Part shown: positions 17,252 through 26,951 of the stretch, in pieces
Numbering within the stretch: position 1 is the stretch's first letter
How the letters are laid out: every line of letters starts with the position of its first letter
Source of the DNA: Oceanispirochaeta sp. M1
Lineage (GTDB): Bacteria; Spirochaetota; Spirochaetia; DSM-2461
Assembly: GCF_003346715.1 (NCBI RefSeq)
Contig: NZ_QQPQ01000007.1
Span: forward strand, 62,001-126,000
Length of the DNA stretch: 64,000 nucleotides
Reading direction: 5' to 3'
Translations under genes and position numbers: made by a program
Notes under the pieces: generated by a model
Told to the model about the DNA's origin: nothing
What the model saw: the letters and a program-made list of their open reading frames with translations, nothing else
The model's database searches: none

Positions 17252-17944
17252 ATGAAGAAGACGATTCTATTACTAACAGCATTAAGCCTGGTTTTGGTAG
17301 GTACAATATCAGCCGGTGATAAAGCAGAGTATGTAAATCTGGGTTTTTCCCCTGACGGTAACTATTTTTTCTTTGGACAATATGGTTTTGCTGCAGATAT
17401 CTCCCAGAGCTATGCAGACCTGTACCTAGTGGACATCAGTAAAAACAAATTTGTTCCCGCAGGTCTTTTCTCAGGAGAATATACCGGGACCATTGAGCCG
17501 GGTCAGTCTCCTGACGGAGCGCTGTTTTCTCTTCTGGAAACAGCAGGAAGCGCAAGAAAAAAATATAATATTGATTACCTGAAGAAGGGACGTCCCCTCT
17601 ATATAAGAATCAGTGACAGCGAAGAGTCTATAGATGTTCTGGATTTCAGAGATTTTGAAACTGGTTCACGTTTTTCAATGGAATTGATTCAGAGTGCTGA
17701 CCTTGATGATGACGGTAAATCCAGTGATTCATCTTTTTATATTGAGATGACATTCACAGGATCCGGTGGAGTGGAAGTACCGTTCGTAATCGGACATCCT
17801 GATTTTAAGCGTAAAGGGATATCATCTTATAGAATAGAGAGGGTTCTGACAGATCCTGAGAATAAATCCATCATCATTATTATTGCAAAAATTGATAATG
17901 ATCTGAATATCCGATACATGGTGGAGACCGTAAGAATCCGTTGA
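17252..17944 (+). CDS. Secreted DUF2259-like protein
   Basis: 230 aa. Signal peptide with a cleavage near ISA (residues 19-21). The mature part has a WD/TolB-like start, LGFSPDGNYFFFGQYGF, and a second PGQSPDGALFSLL, the pattern I associate with the predicted secreted family DUF2259 found in spirochaetes. Function unknown. GAGGT precedes the ATG. A terminator follows within 30 bp, so it is a single-gene unit. Confidence 0.68.
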   Translation: MKKTILLLTALSLVLVGTISAGDKAEYVNLGFSPDGNYFFFGQYGFAADISQSYADLYLVDISKNKFVPAGLFSGEYTGTIEPGQSPDGALFSLLETAGSARKKYNIDYLKKGRPLYIRISDSEESIDVLDFRDFETGSRFSMELIQSADLDDDGKSSDSSFYIEMTFTGSGGVEVPFVIGHPDFKRKGISSYRIERVLTDPENKSIIIIIAKIDNDLNIRYMVETVRIR

Positions 17945-17972
17945 TGGCTTATTCTTCTCTTTTTACAGTATG

Positions 17973-18000
17973 AACCGCCTGTTTAAGGGCGGTTTTTTTT
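17973..18000 (+). terminator. Intrinsic terminator of the DUF2259-like gene
   Basis: Stem AACCGCC (17973-17979) with GGCGGTT (17988-17994), loop 8 nt, then T to 18000. Confidence 0.85.
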
Positions 18001-18031
18001 ATGATTCCAAAGAAATCAATTCTATCCTGTA

Positions 18032-18059
18032 TTGAGAAATACCACTCTTTGGATATAAT
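18032..18059 (+). promoter_or_regulatory. Sigma-70-type promoter of proS
   Basis: TTGAGA (18032-18037), 16 bp, perfect TATAAT (18054-18059). Start codon about 54 bp downstream with GAGGAG before it. Confidence 0.6.
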
Positions 18060-18112
18060 AGTCAGACAATTAAATAGAGAAAGAACTAATCAGTTCAGAA
18101 TGAGGAGACAGA

Positions 18113-19837
18113 ATGCGTATCAGCCAGCTCTTTTACCAGACAATGAAAGAAGTACCCCGGGAGGCCCAGGTACCGAGTCATCAGCTTATGTTCAGAGCAG
18201 GAATGATCCAGCAGTTGGCCAGCGGTATATATAACTATCTGCCACTGGCTAAAAAGAGCCTCAGTAAAATTGAAACTATTATCCGGGAAGAACTGGAAAA
18301 AAAGGGTTGTCAGGAAGTTCTGCTTCCTATTGTTCAGCCTGCAGAGCTTTGGGAAGAGAGTGGCCGTTGGGGATATTACGGTCCTGAACTTCTCCGCTTC
18401 AAGGATAGAAAGAATGGAGATTTCTGTCTGGGTCCAACCCATGAAGAAGTCATGACCAATATGGTTTCCAAGGTTCTAAAATCATATAAACAGCTTCCCT
18501 GGAATCTCTTTCAGGTACAGACAAAATTCCGTGATGAGGTTCGTCCCCGTTTCGGTCTGATGAGAGGCCGTGAATTCATAATGAAAGACGGTTACAGCTT
18601 TGATGTGGATGAAGAAGCATCAAAGGTAATGTACTGGAAAATGTATGATGCCTATACTACGATTTTCAAACGCTGCGGCTTAAGCTTCAGGGCTGTTGAT
18701 GCGGCAACCGGTAATATCGGTGGAGATATGAGCCATGAGTTCCAGGTTTTAGCCCAGAGCGGGGAAGATCTTATTCTCAGCTGTGACAGTTGTGATTATG
18801 CGGCCAATGCGGAAAAAGCAGTAAGTCCTCGAGAAGCAGCTCAGCTGTCTGATGAAGGAATGGAATCCCTTGAAGATATTCATACTCCTGACTGTAAAAG
18901 TATTGAGGACATCTCCGGATTTTTAAAGCGGGATGAATCAGATTTTATCAAGAGCATTATTTATATTGTGGATGAAGAGCCTGTTCTGGTTCTGATCCGG
19001 GGCGATCTTGAGATCAATGAATCAAAACTTCAGACCGCCCTCAGTGCCAATGGAGTTCTCCTGGCAGATGATGCAGCAGTTCTGGAAGTGACAGGAGCCG
19101 GAACCGGCTTTGCCGGGCCTGTGGGTCTGAAGAAGAAGGTCCGCATAATTGCAGACTATTCTGTAACAGAAAAACAGAATATGGTCAGCGGTGCCAATAA
19201 AAATGATTATCATAGTCTGAATGTGAATTTCGGCAGAGATTACAAGGCTGATATTCTCGGTGATCTGAGTTTTGCTCAGGCCGGAGATCGCTGTCCTAAA
19301 TGTGATGGAAAACTGGAAGCTCATAGAGGTATTGAGGTTGGTCAGGTTTTTTATCTGGGAACCAAATACAGTAAGGCCATGGATTGTAACTATCTGGATA
19401 AGGACGGTAAGTCCCACCCCGCTGTCATGGGTTGTTACGGCATAGGTGTAGGCCGGACCATGGCATCCGCCATTGAGCAGAACCATGATGAGGACGGAAT
19501 GATATGGCCTGCAGCAATTGCACCGTTTGAAGTTGTTATCCTTCCTCTGCAGATGAATAAAGATGAGGTGGTACAGGCTGGAACAGATCTGTATGACAGT
19601 CTGAAAGAGGCTGGAGTAGATGTTCTACTGGATGACAGGGATGAACGTGCAGGATTTAAATTCAAGGATGCCGACCTTATCGGATATCCTCTGCAGATCA
19701 TAATCGGTGCCCGTTCTCTGGAGGCCGGAGAGCTTGAACTGAAGATCAGAAAAACCGGTGAAAAGAAAAATATTCCCCTGAAGGATGTAAAATCCTTTGT
19801 TGAAAACTTCCTTAAAGAGGAAAAAACACTGAGCTGA
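18113..19837 (+). CDS. proS: Prolyl-tRNA synthetase (bacterial type)
   Basis: Charges tRNA-Pro. 574 aa, the usual length of the bacterial type. Class II motifs: the YNYLPLAKKSLSKIE start of motif 1, RPRFGLMRGREFIMKDGYSF (motif 2), a central editing (INS) domain of about 180 residues (about 225-400), and GCYGIGVGRTMASAIEQ (motif 3). The C-terminal anticodon-binding domain (VLLDDRDERAGFKFKDADLIG) is complete. AGGAG precedes the ATG. Confidence 0.96.
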   Translation: MRISQLFYQTMKEVPREAQVPSHQLMFRAGMIQQLASGIYNYLPLAKKSLSKIETIIREELEKKGCQEVLLPIVQPAELWEESGRWGYYGPELLRFKDRKNGDFCLGPTHEEVMTNMVSKVLKSYKQLPWNLFQVQTKFRDEVRPRFGLMRGREFIMKDGYSFDVDEEASKVMYWKMYDAYTTIFKRCGLSFRAVDAATGNIGGDMSHEFQVLAQSGEDLILSCDSCDYAANAEKAVSPREAAQLSDEGMESLEDIHTPDCKSIEDISGFLKRDESDFIKSIIYIVDEEPVLVLIRGDLEINESKLQTALSANGVLLADDAAVLEVTGAGTGFAGPVGLKKKVRIIADYSVTEKQNMVSGANKNDYHSLNVNFGRDYKADILGDLSFAQAGDRCPKCDGKLEAHRGIEVGQVFYLGTKYSKAMDCNYLDKDGKSHPAVMGCYGIGVGRTMASAIEQNHDEDGMIWPAAIAPFEVVILPLQMNKDEVVQAGTDLYDSLKEAGVDVLLDDRDERAGFKFKDADLIGYPLQIIIGARSLEAGELELKIRKTGEKKNIPLKDVKSFVENFLKEEKTLS

Positions 19838-19862
19838 AACCCTTTCAGAATAATATAATTGG

Positions 19863-19904
19863 AGCGGAGAGAATCTTTCGGAGATTTTCTCCGCTTTTTT
19901 TTTT
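19863..19904 (+). terminator. Intrinsic terminator of proS
   Basis: Arms 19863-19876 and 19882-19895 pair over 14 bp with one wobble around a TTCGG loop, followed by ten T. Confidence 0.9.
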
Positions 19905-19929
19905 ATCTAAAGCGATATATATTGAAGAC

Positions 19930-20586
19930 ATGAGGAAATCCATTTTTTCAATATTATTAGTACTTATCTTTTTTGCAGCAGCAGATCTCTCTGCGCTCTC
20001 ACTGAACTATGAAGGTATAGATGGAGAGATGGGTTTTCTATGGAAGAATAATGAAGGCTATGATACAGAAAAGGGAGACAGCGGTCCTGATACCCTGACC
20101 TTTATTCCAGGTGTGTCAGTTTTCTTCAGTATAGACGAGCACTGGTTTTTCAGACCATCAATATTCTATTACGGTGAGACTCTTGAGTATTTACCCGACA
20201 GGGATTATACGATTCCGGTTGATTATTCCAATATTAATTCACTTTCTGTAAGTTCTCTGTTTTTGCAGCCTGCTGCGGGATACAGATTTACATTCAAGGA
20301 GCGTCATACAATCGGAATACAGGTCGCTCCTGCTTTAAACTTTCAGTTTCCCCTCTTTGGACCGGGTAAGGAAGACCGGGCTGATATGTTCAAAACCCTG
20401 ATGAAAGAATTCCTGTACTTTACCGTCGGTGTCTGGTATTACAACCCTCTGACAGAACGTTTCGGTTTCAACTTCAAGGTCGAAACAGCGCTTCCTTTCT
20501 ACAATGTCTGGCTGGATAGGGGGCTCCCCTTCAGCGATGGTCTGATGCTCAGCTTTCAGTTCGGTATCAGAGTCCTGGTTAAATAA
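19930..20586 (+). CDS. Secreted, probable outer-membrane beta-barrel protein
   Basis: 218 aa. Signal peptide with core ILLVLIFFAA and cleavage near LSA. The mature chain alternates polar and hydrophobic residues in short stretches (VSVFFSIDEHWFF, LFLQPAAGYRFTF, HTIGIQVAPALNF, DGLMLSFQFGIRVLV), as expected of a small transmembrane barrel or porin-like protein, but it ends in Lys rather than Phe. No family recognised. Its end overlaps the convergent symporter gene by 8 bp. Confidence 0.65.
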   Translation: MRKSIFSILLVLIFFAAADLSALSLNYEGIDGEMGFLWKNNEGYDTEKGDSGPDTLTFIPGVSVFFSIDEHWFFRPSIFYYGETLEYLPDRDYTIPVDYSNINSLSVSSLFLQPAAGYRFTFKERHTIGIQVAPALNFQFPLFGPGKEDRADMFKTLMKEFLYFTVGVWYYNPLTERFGFNFKVETALPFYNVWLDRGLPFSDGLMLSFQFGIRVLVK

Positions 20587-21832
20587 AATCTTCCGGCTCT
20601 TCGGCTATTCTTAATTCCTTATCATAACTGAAACAAAGGGTTAGATAGGCTGAGTTCACTGCATCAAGAAGTCCGGCAATCAGAATCAGAATAGGCAGAA
20701 CGGGGAGAATTAGAATATATCCATCCACCAGACCTCTTCCGTAAAATGCACAGGCTGTTATAAGGGCCGTATAAACACCAAGATAGGACTGGGAAAAGAG
20801 GGTGTAGGAGACAATTATTGATATTCCGATAACCCAGAAAACCTGGAAAGCCGTTAGTTCCAGACTGGAATAGGATTTTAATATTGTCAGCATACTCACA
20901 GCCGTAATAAGAGCGGATCCTGAGCGGGAAAATAGTGTGAAAAACGGCAGGGAAAGAGCGGACAGTTTCCTTTTGACTCCTCCGTTCTCTTTGAGGGTTT
21001 TAGTCATTACCAGCATATTGATAAAATTATCTCCGCTGAACATGGCTGAAATCATCCCGGGGAGAAATGTCATCATCTCTCTATAGGGGTTTTTCCGGGT
21101 AAGCAGATAGACCGCCAGAGGCTGCAGAATAAAAAGAATAATCACAGATGCAACCGCAACAAGGCGGATCAGTGTGAAATATGATCCCAGGTCGGGGATC
21201 TGTCTGATATGTCTGACTGCATCAAAACTGAGGCTGAAAAGGGTAAATGCCAGGAATGAAGTAAAGAGACCGGTCATTTTATAGAACATCCGGCTGAAGG
21301 AATCGAAGAGGTTGTATACCGGTTCGGCTTCTTCTTTGTCATGATAGAGCTGAGTTCCCAGAAAAAATGCGAATAGTAGGGCAGGCAGAATAAAATTCCC
21401 GGCTGTATGAAAAATTTCAAAACCGTTTACAGGGATCAGTCCCCGCAGATATTCCGCAGTTCCAGGATTGAATATTCTGTTCCTGAAGGGGATTGCAGAC
21501 TGCCATCCCGAAGAATCTGTGAGGATTGGAATACGCTGAACGGGAATGATAAAGGAGAGGCCTACGGCAACAAGGGTGTACAGAAATGCTGCCGCGGCAC
21601 TGAGTCCCAGCAGACGCAGGAGAACTTTCCACAGGTCACCGCTTCTCCTTAACTGGCATACAGAGATACTCAGAGAGAAAAAGGCCAATGGGAAAACAAG
21701 GAAACGACCTGCCCTGAGTGTCAGTTCGGCAATAACCGTAAGTGTTCCGTCAAAGATCTGATTTTCTGGTATCAACAGGGCCAGGATAAGCCCAAAAGCG
21801 GCGGAAAGAGTATATTTCATCCAAAGTTTCAC
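20579..21832 (-). CDS. Dicarboxylate/amino acid:cation symporter-like protein (SDF family)
   Basis: 417 aa, about eight membrane segments. The start AAFGLILALLIPE and AGRFLVFPLAFFSLSISV follow the SDF/DAACS family pattern, as do SRSGSALITAVSML in the tip-hairpin region. However the family's NMDGTALY motif is not seen where expected, so substrate and coupling cannot be inferred. GTG start at 21832 with GGAGG 5 bp upstream. Last gene of the lysA operon, 37 bp after the SDR-like gene. Confidence 0.75.
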   Translation of the reverse strand: MKLWMKYTLSAAFGLILALLIPENQIFDGTLTVIAELTLRAGRFLVFPLAFFSLSISVCQLRRSGDLWKVLLRLLGLSAAAAFLYTLVAVGLSFIIPVQRIPILTDSSGWQSAIPFRNRIFNPGTAEYLRGLIPVNGFEIFHTAGNFILPALLFAFFLGTQLYHDKEEAEPVYNLFDSFSRMFYKMTGLFTSFLAFTLFSLSFDAVRHIRQIPDLGSYFTLIRLVAVASVIILFILQPLAVYLLTRKNPYREMMTFLPGMISAMFSGDNFINMLVMTKTLKENGGVKRKLSALSLPFFTLFSRSGSALITAVSMLTILKSYSSLELTAFQVFWVIGISIIVSYTLFSQSYLGVYTALITACAFYGRGLVDGYILILPVLPILILIAGLLDAVNSAYLTLCFSYDKELRIAEEPEDFI

Positions 21833-21869
21833 GGAATCCTCCAGGATTAATCTGCGTCAGTAGGAGCAG

Positions 21870-22532
21870 TTATTTTCTTTTGATTATGGGGAGGCTCTGA
21901 AAAAGAGCTTTCTTTTCGGAGAACTGAAGCCATTCACCGTTTATCTTAGGCTCTCCGGACTTGAGAATCCCCTTGATGAATTGTGCATAGTCTTCCATTT
22001 CAGTCAAGCGGGATGTAAAGGCGCATCGTATGTCGCTGCCCGAGGACGAGAGGAGAATCGATTCAGCCATATTGTGGAACCCTCCCCTTATAATAGAGGG
22101 AATTATAGATTCTGTGCTGAGACCCTTTTCAGTTTCAGCAAAGGCCAGTATCCCTTTCTCCTGTTTTTTAAAATAGTCCAGGATCTCCTTGATCAGGTAC
22201 AGAGTACCGTGGGTATAAGTGTAGAGAGCTTCATCCAGCTTTTCGGTTTCACACTCTTCGAGGACAGAAGTTTCGCTGATTTCGGGATTAACCACAATTG
22301 CTTTATCCAGAGATGATAAATTTCTTAAAACTTCACGCATTACTGTTTTGGCCGATACAAGAGAGCTTCTGTTCCAGGGGATTACCTGTAGGTTTGTCTT
22401 TTCTGATCTTTTTAAAGTCTCCTGTGTGGTCATGACCGGGGCAATAACCTTATAGGCACTGTTAAGATATACTTCGATAAGCTTTCTACCCAGAAGAGTC
22501 TCACTTCCAATGATCAATACAGTTTTGCTCAT
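21870..22532 (-). CDS. SDR-like NAD(P)-binding protein lacking the catalytic Tyr-Lys
   Basis: 220 aa. It starts with a Rossmann nucleotide-binding loop, VLIIGSETLLGRKLIEVYL. A hydrophobic strand near residue 75 (SLDKAIVVNPEIS) and a helix match the SDR layout. The Tyr-x-x-x-Lys motif is not visible, so it is probably not an oxidoreductase. The ATG at 22532 was chosen because AGGA lies 6 bp upstream; an ATG at 22538 is too close to it. It lies 15 bp after the GH13 gene. Confidence 0.6.
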   Translation of the reverse strand: MSKTVLIIGSETLLGRKLIEVYLNSAYKVIAPVMTTQETLKRSEKTNLQVIPWNRSSLVSAKTVMREVLRNLSSLDKAIVVNPEISETSVLEECETEKLDEALYTYTHGTLYLIKEILDYFKKQEKGILAFAETEKGLSTESIIPSIIRGGFHNMAESILLSSSGSDIRCAFTSRLTEMEDYAQFIKGILKSGEPKINGEWLQFSEKKALFQSLPIIKRK

Positions 22533-22547
22533 ATCCATTCCTTATTC

Positions 22548-25500
22548 TTATTCATTCATGCTCTCTGTGTCTTCATCCAGAACATGGGAAAGTCTGTATT
22601 CTGATTCTCCCAACCGGCACTGCAGTCTGCTTAGAGAAGATATATGTTGGTCAGTTGCTTTGCTGCTCAGTTCTGTTGATCTCATGTTCAGAAGACGAAG
22701 AGTCGACAGAATGCTGAACCACCAGAAGGCCTCATCCATGCTCTCTTTATTGTACCATAAAATGTCTTTATAACGGTTTATCCCCAGCCACGGGGCAAAG
22801 TCTTCGTCTTGAAGTATTCTGTTCCAGAGTCTTATGGAAGATTCTTTTTCTTCTGTCCAGAGTTGATAAAAACGGGTCATATAGAACAGGCTTGTATCAT
22901 TAAGTTCACAGAGCATCAGCGACATAAAGGAGGGGCGGATAATGTCCTCCAGCAGTTTCTGTTCCTCTCTTACGGGTTTTTTATTCTGATTAAGAATCTT
23001 TCTGATCTTATTCAGATCCCTTGAGAACATTGTTATCAGGTCGCTCATAACAGCTGTGTCTATTACCCGTGAAGCCATAAAAGTTTTCATCATATGTATG
23101 AGAGGTTCAAGTTCGGAGTAGCGGAGGGCTCGGTCCAGATCAGGAACTCCGCGGTCTCCTATTTTCTGCTTCAGCTTTTCGAGTCTTCGCTCTTCATCAT
23201 CTTCCTGATGCCTTATGGGTGAGAATACCTTGGACTGATAACCGTATAGTTTTACGGGAAGACCGTTTTTAATAAGATCAAGGTTGCGATGTATATACCA
23301 CAGCCTCTTCTTTGCTTCGAAAAGAACAGTGTATCCCGTCTCGTTGAGATCCATTAGGGTGGCGATATCATTGTTCTCTTTATCCAGTCGTTCACCATCG
23401 TCGCTGTTGACCGCCTTGGTACATTCACGGAATATTCTTCCCTCTGTCAGGGTATTGCTGTTGTTGTAGAAAACCAGAACTTGGTCTTGATCCCGTGAGT
23501 TGCAGAAGGCATAAACATCTTCGTTGACCTTTTCCTGAACAATGTAGTCAAAGAGATGAAACTGTTTGGCTCCGGCAAATATAAGCCTTTTTTTCATGAG
23601 TGGGTATATTTCTCTCTCATGACGATCCAACAGCTCCCGATCCTCTTCCTCGTTGAAATAGGCCCTTCTGTACTCCATTCCGTATTTTTCTGTCAGACCC
23701 TCCATCTGGCCGTGTCCGATCATTGGCAGACCCGGCAGAGTGACCATCAGGGTACAGATACCGAAATATTTATCTCCCTTTCCGAATTGTGTGACAGCAG
23801 TGTCTTCATCCGGGTTATTCATGAAGTTGACAAAGCGTTTCAGAATTCTTGGATTGCTCTTGAGTGTCTCTTTCAGGATTTTTCGGAATTCACTGTTACT
23901 CTCTGTTTTCAGTAGATTCATAAAGGCGGAATTATAGACCCTGTGCATACCGAGGTTACGTACGAAGTATCCCTCCATCATCCAGAAAGCTTCAGCCAGA
24001 AGCAGAGTGTTGGGAGCTTCTGTATTGATCCGATCAACAACTTCTCTCCAGAATTCCTCGGGCATCTTCTCCCTGAATTCCTTTTCACTCATGCTGTAAG
24101 CTGACCGTGATGGAATGGCGCCTCCGTCTCCTGGTTTGGGAAACCATAGTCTCTGAACATGTTTTCGTGCCAGGGTCATGGCGGCATCAAAGCGTATAAT
24201 GGGGAATTTTTCCGCTACCAGCAGTATCTGATGGATGAGTTCCTCTCGTACTTCCGGGTTTAAAAAATCAAGTTGAGCCGTATCATTCCAGGGCATGGAT
24301 GTGCCGTCATTACCGTGATAGATATATTTTTTACCGCCGCTTTTATTATCCTTTCTCAGAAAAACGACAGCTGCATCACTCCGGTTGTAGTATCCCTCCT
24401 CCAGGAAGAGACTTATGTCGGGGCTGCTGCTCAGGTCGGGTCCTTCAAAGCTGTAGTTGGGGAATGGGGCTTCGGGTAGCTGCAGGAAATATTCAGGGTG
24501 TTCCTGCATCCAGACTGAATCAAGACCTGTATGGTTTGGTACCATATCACTGGCAAGGCGGATACCTTTCTGCAGACATCTGTCCCTGAGGGCGGCAAGT
24601 GCTTCTTCTCCTCCAAGATCATCAGCAATCCGATAATCCATCAGAGAGTAGGCCGACGCTTCGGCTTCAGGGTTGCCGCATATCCGTTTTATGGATTTTG
24701 AGGCAACGCTTCTTTCCCATATACCGATAAGCCACAATCCGGTTATTCCTCTTCGTCTCAGTTCATCCAGCTCCTCTGAGGGGATGTCGTTGAGGGTTTC
24801 GACAGGTCGGCTGTATTTCTGAGTAAGTTGATACAGCCAGACATAGCAGTTTTTTGCAATGAGGATAAGGTTCGGCATCCAGTCGGAGTCGATGGAAAAA
24901 TGGGCCTCATTATCCTCATGAAAGGAGAAGTCTATCCCCTCTACAGGTCCCGGACCGCTTAAGCCGATTTTACTGTCCTCTCTCATCAGATCGAGTCCTG
25001 AAAGGAGATGCTTTTTGTCCGAAATAAAGGAATACAGCTCGGAGCTGCTGATAAAGCGTATCTGTTCCTCAAGAGAGTCGGGGAATTTCTTTTCGGGTGC
25101 CTTCAGAAGGGATATAAGATCATCCTTCCATTCTGAAGGAACGGGGAACTTTTTTATGAACAGTTCCAGCTGTGTCAGCTGATTATTATATGCTTTTCCT
25201 TTGATGCCCGTATCTGAAAAGAGCTTTTTCAATTTTCTGCAGCCCATATTACTGTTCAGCAGTTTCAGGGTCAGGCTGTCAATTATTCTTTTTTCAAGGA
25301 TTTCAGGGGGAGAGGAGAGATCTCCTGTTGTTTGTACAGGAAAACTTTTATCAAGGCGTTTCAGAAAGGCATTCCAGCTGTACTCATCATCAGTAGGAAT
25401 CATTCCCCCGAGACTGATATCAGCCCCCGTCTGTCTCAGAGAAACCATATAGCTGTCTATCAGAGTCCGGTAGAAATCCGTCAGTAAACCTGTCAGATAT

Positions 25501-25673
25501 AATTCTCCAGCCTTCACTGTCTCTTCTACATATTCAGCCTTTCTGAGGAAGACTGCCAGCTGTCTTGCTTCACTTTGGTCCTGTATTGTCAGAAATCTGT
25601 GCTGAGACAGGGAATGTACCTCGGCAGGTAGAGAATCACGGATACTTTTTTCCAGGTATAGACAGCCGATCAC
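22548..25673 (-). CDS. Large GH13 (alpha-amylase family) protein
   Basis: 1041 aa. Residues about 300-700 are a TIM-barrel GH13 domain: region I DMVPNH (376-381), region II IIRFDAA with the nucleophile Asp496, region III LLAEAF with acid/base Glu561, and region IV NNPDED with Asp622. So the catalytic Asp-Glu-Asp is kept, but region IV lacks the usual His before Asp. A 250-residue N-terminal domain and about 300 helix-rich C-terminal residues are of unknown type. No signal peptide, so it likely acts on internal alpha-glucans. GTG start at 25673, 12 bp from the lysA stop. Confidence 0.8.
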   Translation of the reverse strand: MIGCLYLEKSIRDSLPAEVHSLSQHRFLTIQDQSEARQLAVFLRKAEYVEETVKAGELYLTGLLTDFYRTLIDSYMVSLRQTGADISLGGMIPTDDEYSWNAFLKRLDKSFPVQTTGDLSSPPEILEKRIIDSLTLKLLNSNMGCRKLKKLFSDTGIKGKAYNNQLTQLELFIKKFPVPSEWKDDLISLLKAPEKKFPDSLEEQIRFISSSELYSFISDKKHLLSGLDLMREDSKIGLSGPGPVEGIDFSFHEDNEAHFSIDSDWMPNLILIAKNCYVWLYQLTQKYSRPVETLNDIPSEELDELRRRGITGLWLIGIWERSVASKSIKRICGNPEAEASAYSLMDYRIADDLGGEEALAALRDRCLQKGIRLASDMVPNHTGLDSVWMQEHPEYFLQLPEAPFPNYSFEGPDLSSSPDISLFLEEGYYNRSDAAVVFLRKDNKSGGKKYIYHGNDGTSMPWNDTAQLDFLNPEVREELIHQILLVAEKFPIIRFDAAMTLARKHVQRLWFPKPGDGGAIPSRSAYSMSEKEFREKMPEEFWREVVDRINTEAPNTLLLAEAFWMMEGYFVRNLGMHRVYNSAFMNLLKTESNSEFRKILKETLKSNPRILKRFVNFMNNPDEDTAVTQFGKGDKYFGICTLMVTLPGLPMIGHGQMEGLTEKYGMEYRRAYFNEEEDRELLDRHEREIYPLMKKRLIFAGAKQFHLFDYIVQEKVNEDVYAFCNSRDQDQVLVFYNNSNTLTEGRIFRECTKAVNSDDGERLDKENNDIATLMDLNETGYTVLFEAKKRLWYIHRNLDLIKNGLPVKLYGYQSKVFSPIRHQEDDEERRLEKLKQKIGDRGVPDLDRALRYSELEPLIHMMKTFMASRVIDTAVMSDLITMFSRDLNKIRKILNQNKKPVREEQKLLEDIIRPSFMSLMLCELNDTSLFYMTRFYQLWTEEKESSIRLWNRILQDEDFAPWLGINRYKDILWYNKESMDEAFWWFSILSTLRLLNMRSTELSSKATDQHISSLSRLQCRLGESEYRLSHVLDEDTESMNE

Positions 25674-25685
25674 AATGATTCCGGA

Positions 25686-26942
25686 CTACAGCTCTGTAAA
25701 ATCAAGAGTTGCAAAGTAGTCCTCAATGGTCTCTGCTCTTCTGATTAGACGAACTGATTTATCTTCATTGAGAATAAGTTCAGCATGGCGGAGTTTTCCA
25801 TTATAGTTGAATCCCATGGCATGACCGTGGGCTCCGGTGTCATGGATTACAATGTAGTCTCCGTTTTCAATAAAAGGCAGATATCTGTCTATGGCGAACT
25901 TATCATTATTTTCACATAGTGAACCGGCGACATCATACTTGTGATCTGCAGCATTGCCTTCTTTGCCGGGGATGGTGATATGGTGGTAGGCACCGTACAT
26001 TCCGGGTCTCATCAGGTCTGTCATACAGGCATCAACTCCGATGTAATGCTTGTAGGTATCTTTTTTGTGGATTGCCCTGGTTACAAGGTATCCGTAAGGT
26101 CCTGTGATTACACGGCCGCACTCCATCAGAACCCTCAGGGTGCCTTCATTTACTGTTCCTTCCAGTTTCTCCTTGTAGGCCTTCTCGATACCTTTTGAAA
26201 CAAAATCAATATCCACGGGATTGTCTTCGGGTTTATAGGGGATACCTACACCGCCTCCCAGGTTGATGAATTCGAATGAGATTCCTGTTTCTTCGGATAT
26301 TTCTCTGACCAGATCCAGAAGGAGAATTGCTGTCTCAACGAAGTAGGATGATTCCAGTTCGTTTGAGGCTACCATTGTATGCAGGCCGAAACGTTTCACA
26401 CCGTAGGAAGCGGCCTTTCTGTATCCCTCTTTGAGCTGCTCTCTTGTAAAGCCGTATTTTGCCTCTTCAGGAGATCCTATAATAGCATTTCCCTCTTTCA
26501 GAGGACCGGGGTTATAGCGAAAACAGATCAGCTGTGGAAGGCCGGGACCCTTATGAAGATAGTCCAGGTGAGTAATATCATCCAGGTTGATTATAGCTCC
26601 CAGTTCTAGAGCTTTTTCATACTCTTCCATGGGAGTGTCGTTGGAAGTGAACATAATTTCCTCGCCCTTCAATCCTGCTTTTTCAGCAAGAATCAGTTCA
26701 GGCAGAGAGGAACAGTCCGCTCCCATACCCAGGGCTTTGAGCATTTTAATAATATAGGGATTGGGTAGTGCTTTGACTGCGAAGAAATTCTTGAAACCGC
26801 CGGGAACCCAGGAGAAGGCATCCATAAGGGCTCTGCCATTCTTCTCAATGGCCTCTTTATCATAGATATGAAAGGGGGTGCTGTGATCGGCAGAAATCCG
26901 GTCAAGGTCATCTTTTGTGAAGGGAATTGTCTTCTTGGTCAT
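25686..26942 (-). CDS. lysA: Diaminopimelate decarboxylase
   Basis: PLP enzyme that makes L-lysine from meso-diaminopimelate. 418 aa. PLP-lysine in FFAVKALPNPY (near residue 53), the glycine-rich GGGVGIPYKPED (near 227), ECGRVITGPYG (near 277), and SLCENNDKF (near 340), the Cys-Glu-x-x-Asp motif of LysA. AAGGATT precedes the ATG. Second gene of an operon after a small ORF, followed by GH13, SDR-like and symporter genes. With the aspartokinase at the left edge, most of the lysine pathway is not in the window. Confidence 0.94.
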   Translation of the reverse strand: MTKKTIPFTKDDLDRISADHSTPFHIYDKEAIEKNGRALMDAFSWVPGGFKNFFAVKALPNPYIIKMLKALGMGADCSSLPELILAEKAGLKGEEIMFTSNDTPMEEYEKALELGAIINLDDITHLDYLHKGPGLPQLICFRYNPGPLKEGNAIIGSPEEAKYGFTREQLKEGYRKAASYGVKRFGLHTMVASNELESSYFVETAILLLDLVREISEETGISFEFINLGGGVGIPYKPEDNPVDIDFVSKGIEKAYKEKLEGTVNEGTLRVLMECGRVITGPYGYLVTRAIHKKDTYKHYIGVDACMTDLMRPGMYGAYHHITIPGKEGNAADHKYDVAGSLCENNDKFAIDRYLPFIENGDYIVIHDTGAHGHAMGFNYNGKLRHAELILNEDKSVRLIRRAETIEDYFATLDFTEL

Positions 26943-26951
26943 TTTTAATCC

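Noticed and set aside
18001-18234. 77-codon reading frame starting before proS.
   Set aside because: It overlaps the proS promoter and start, and the proS frame is certain.
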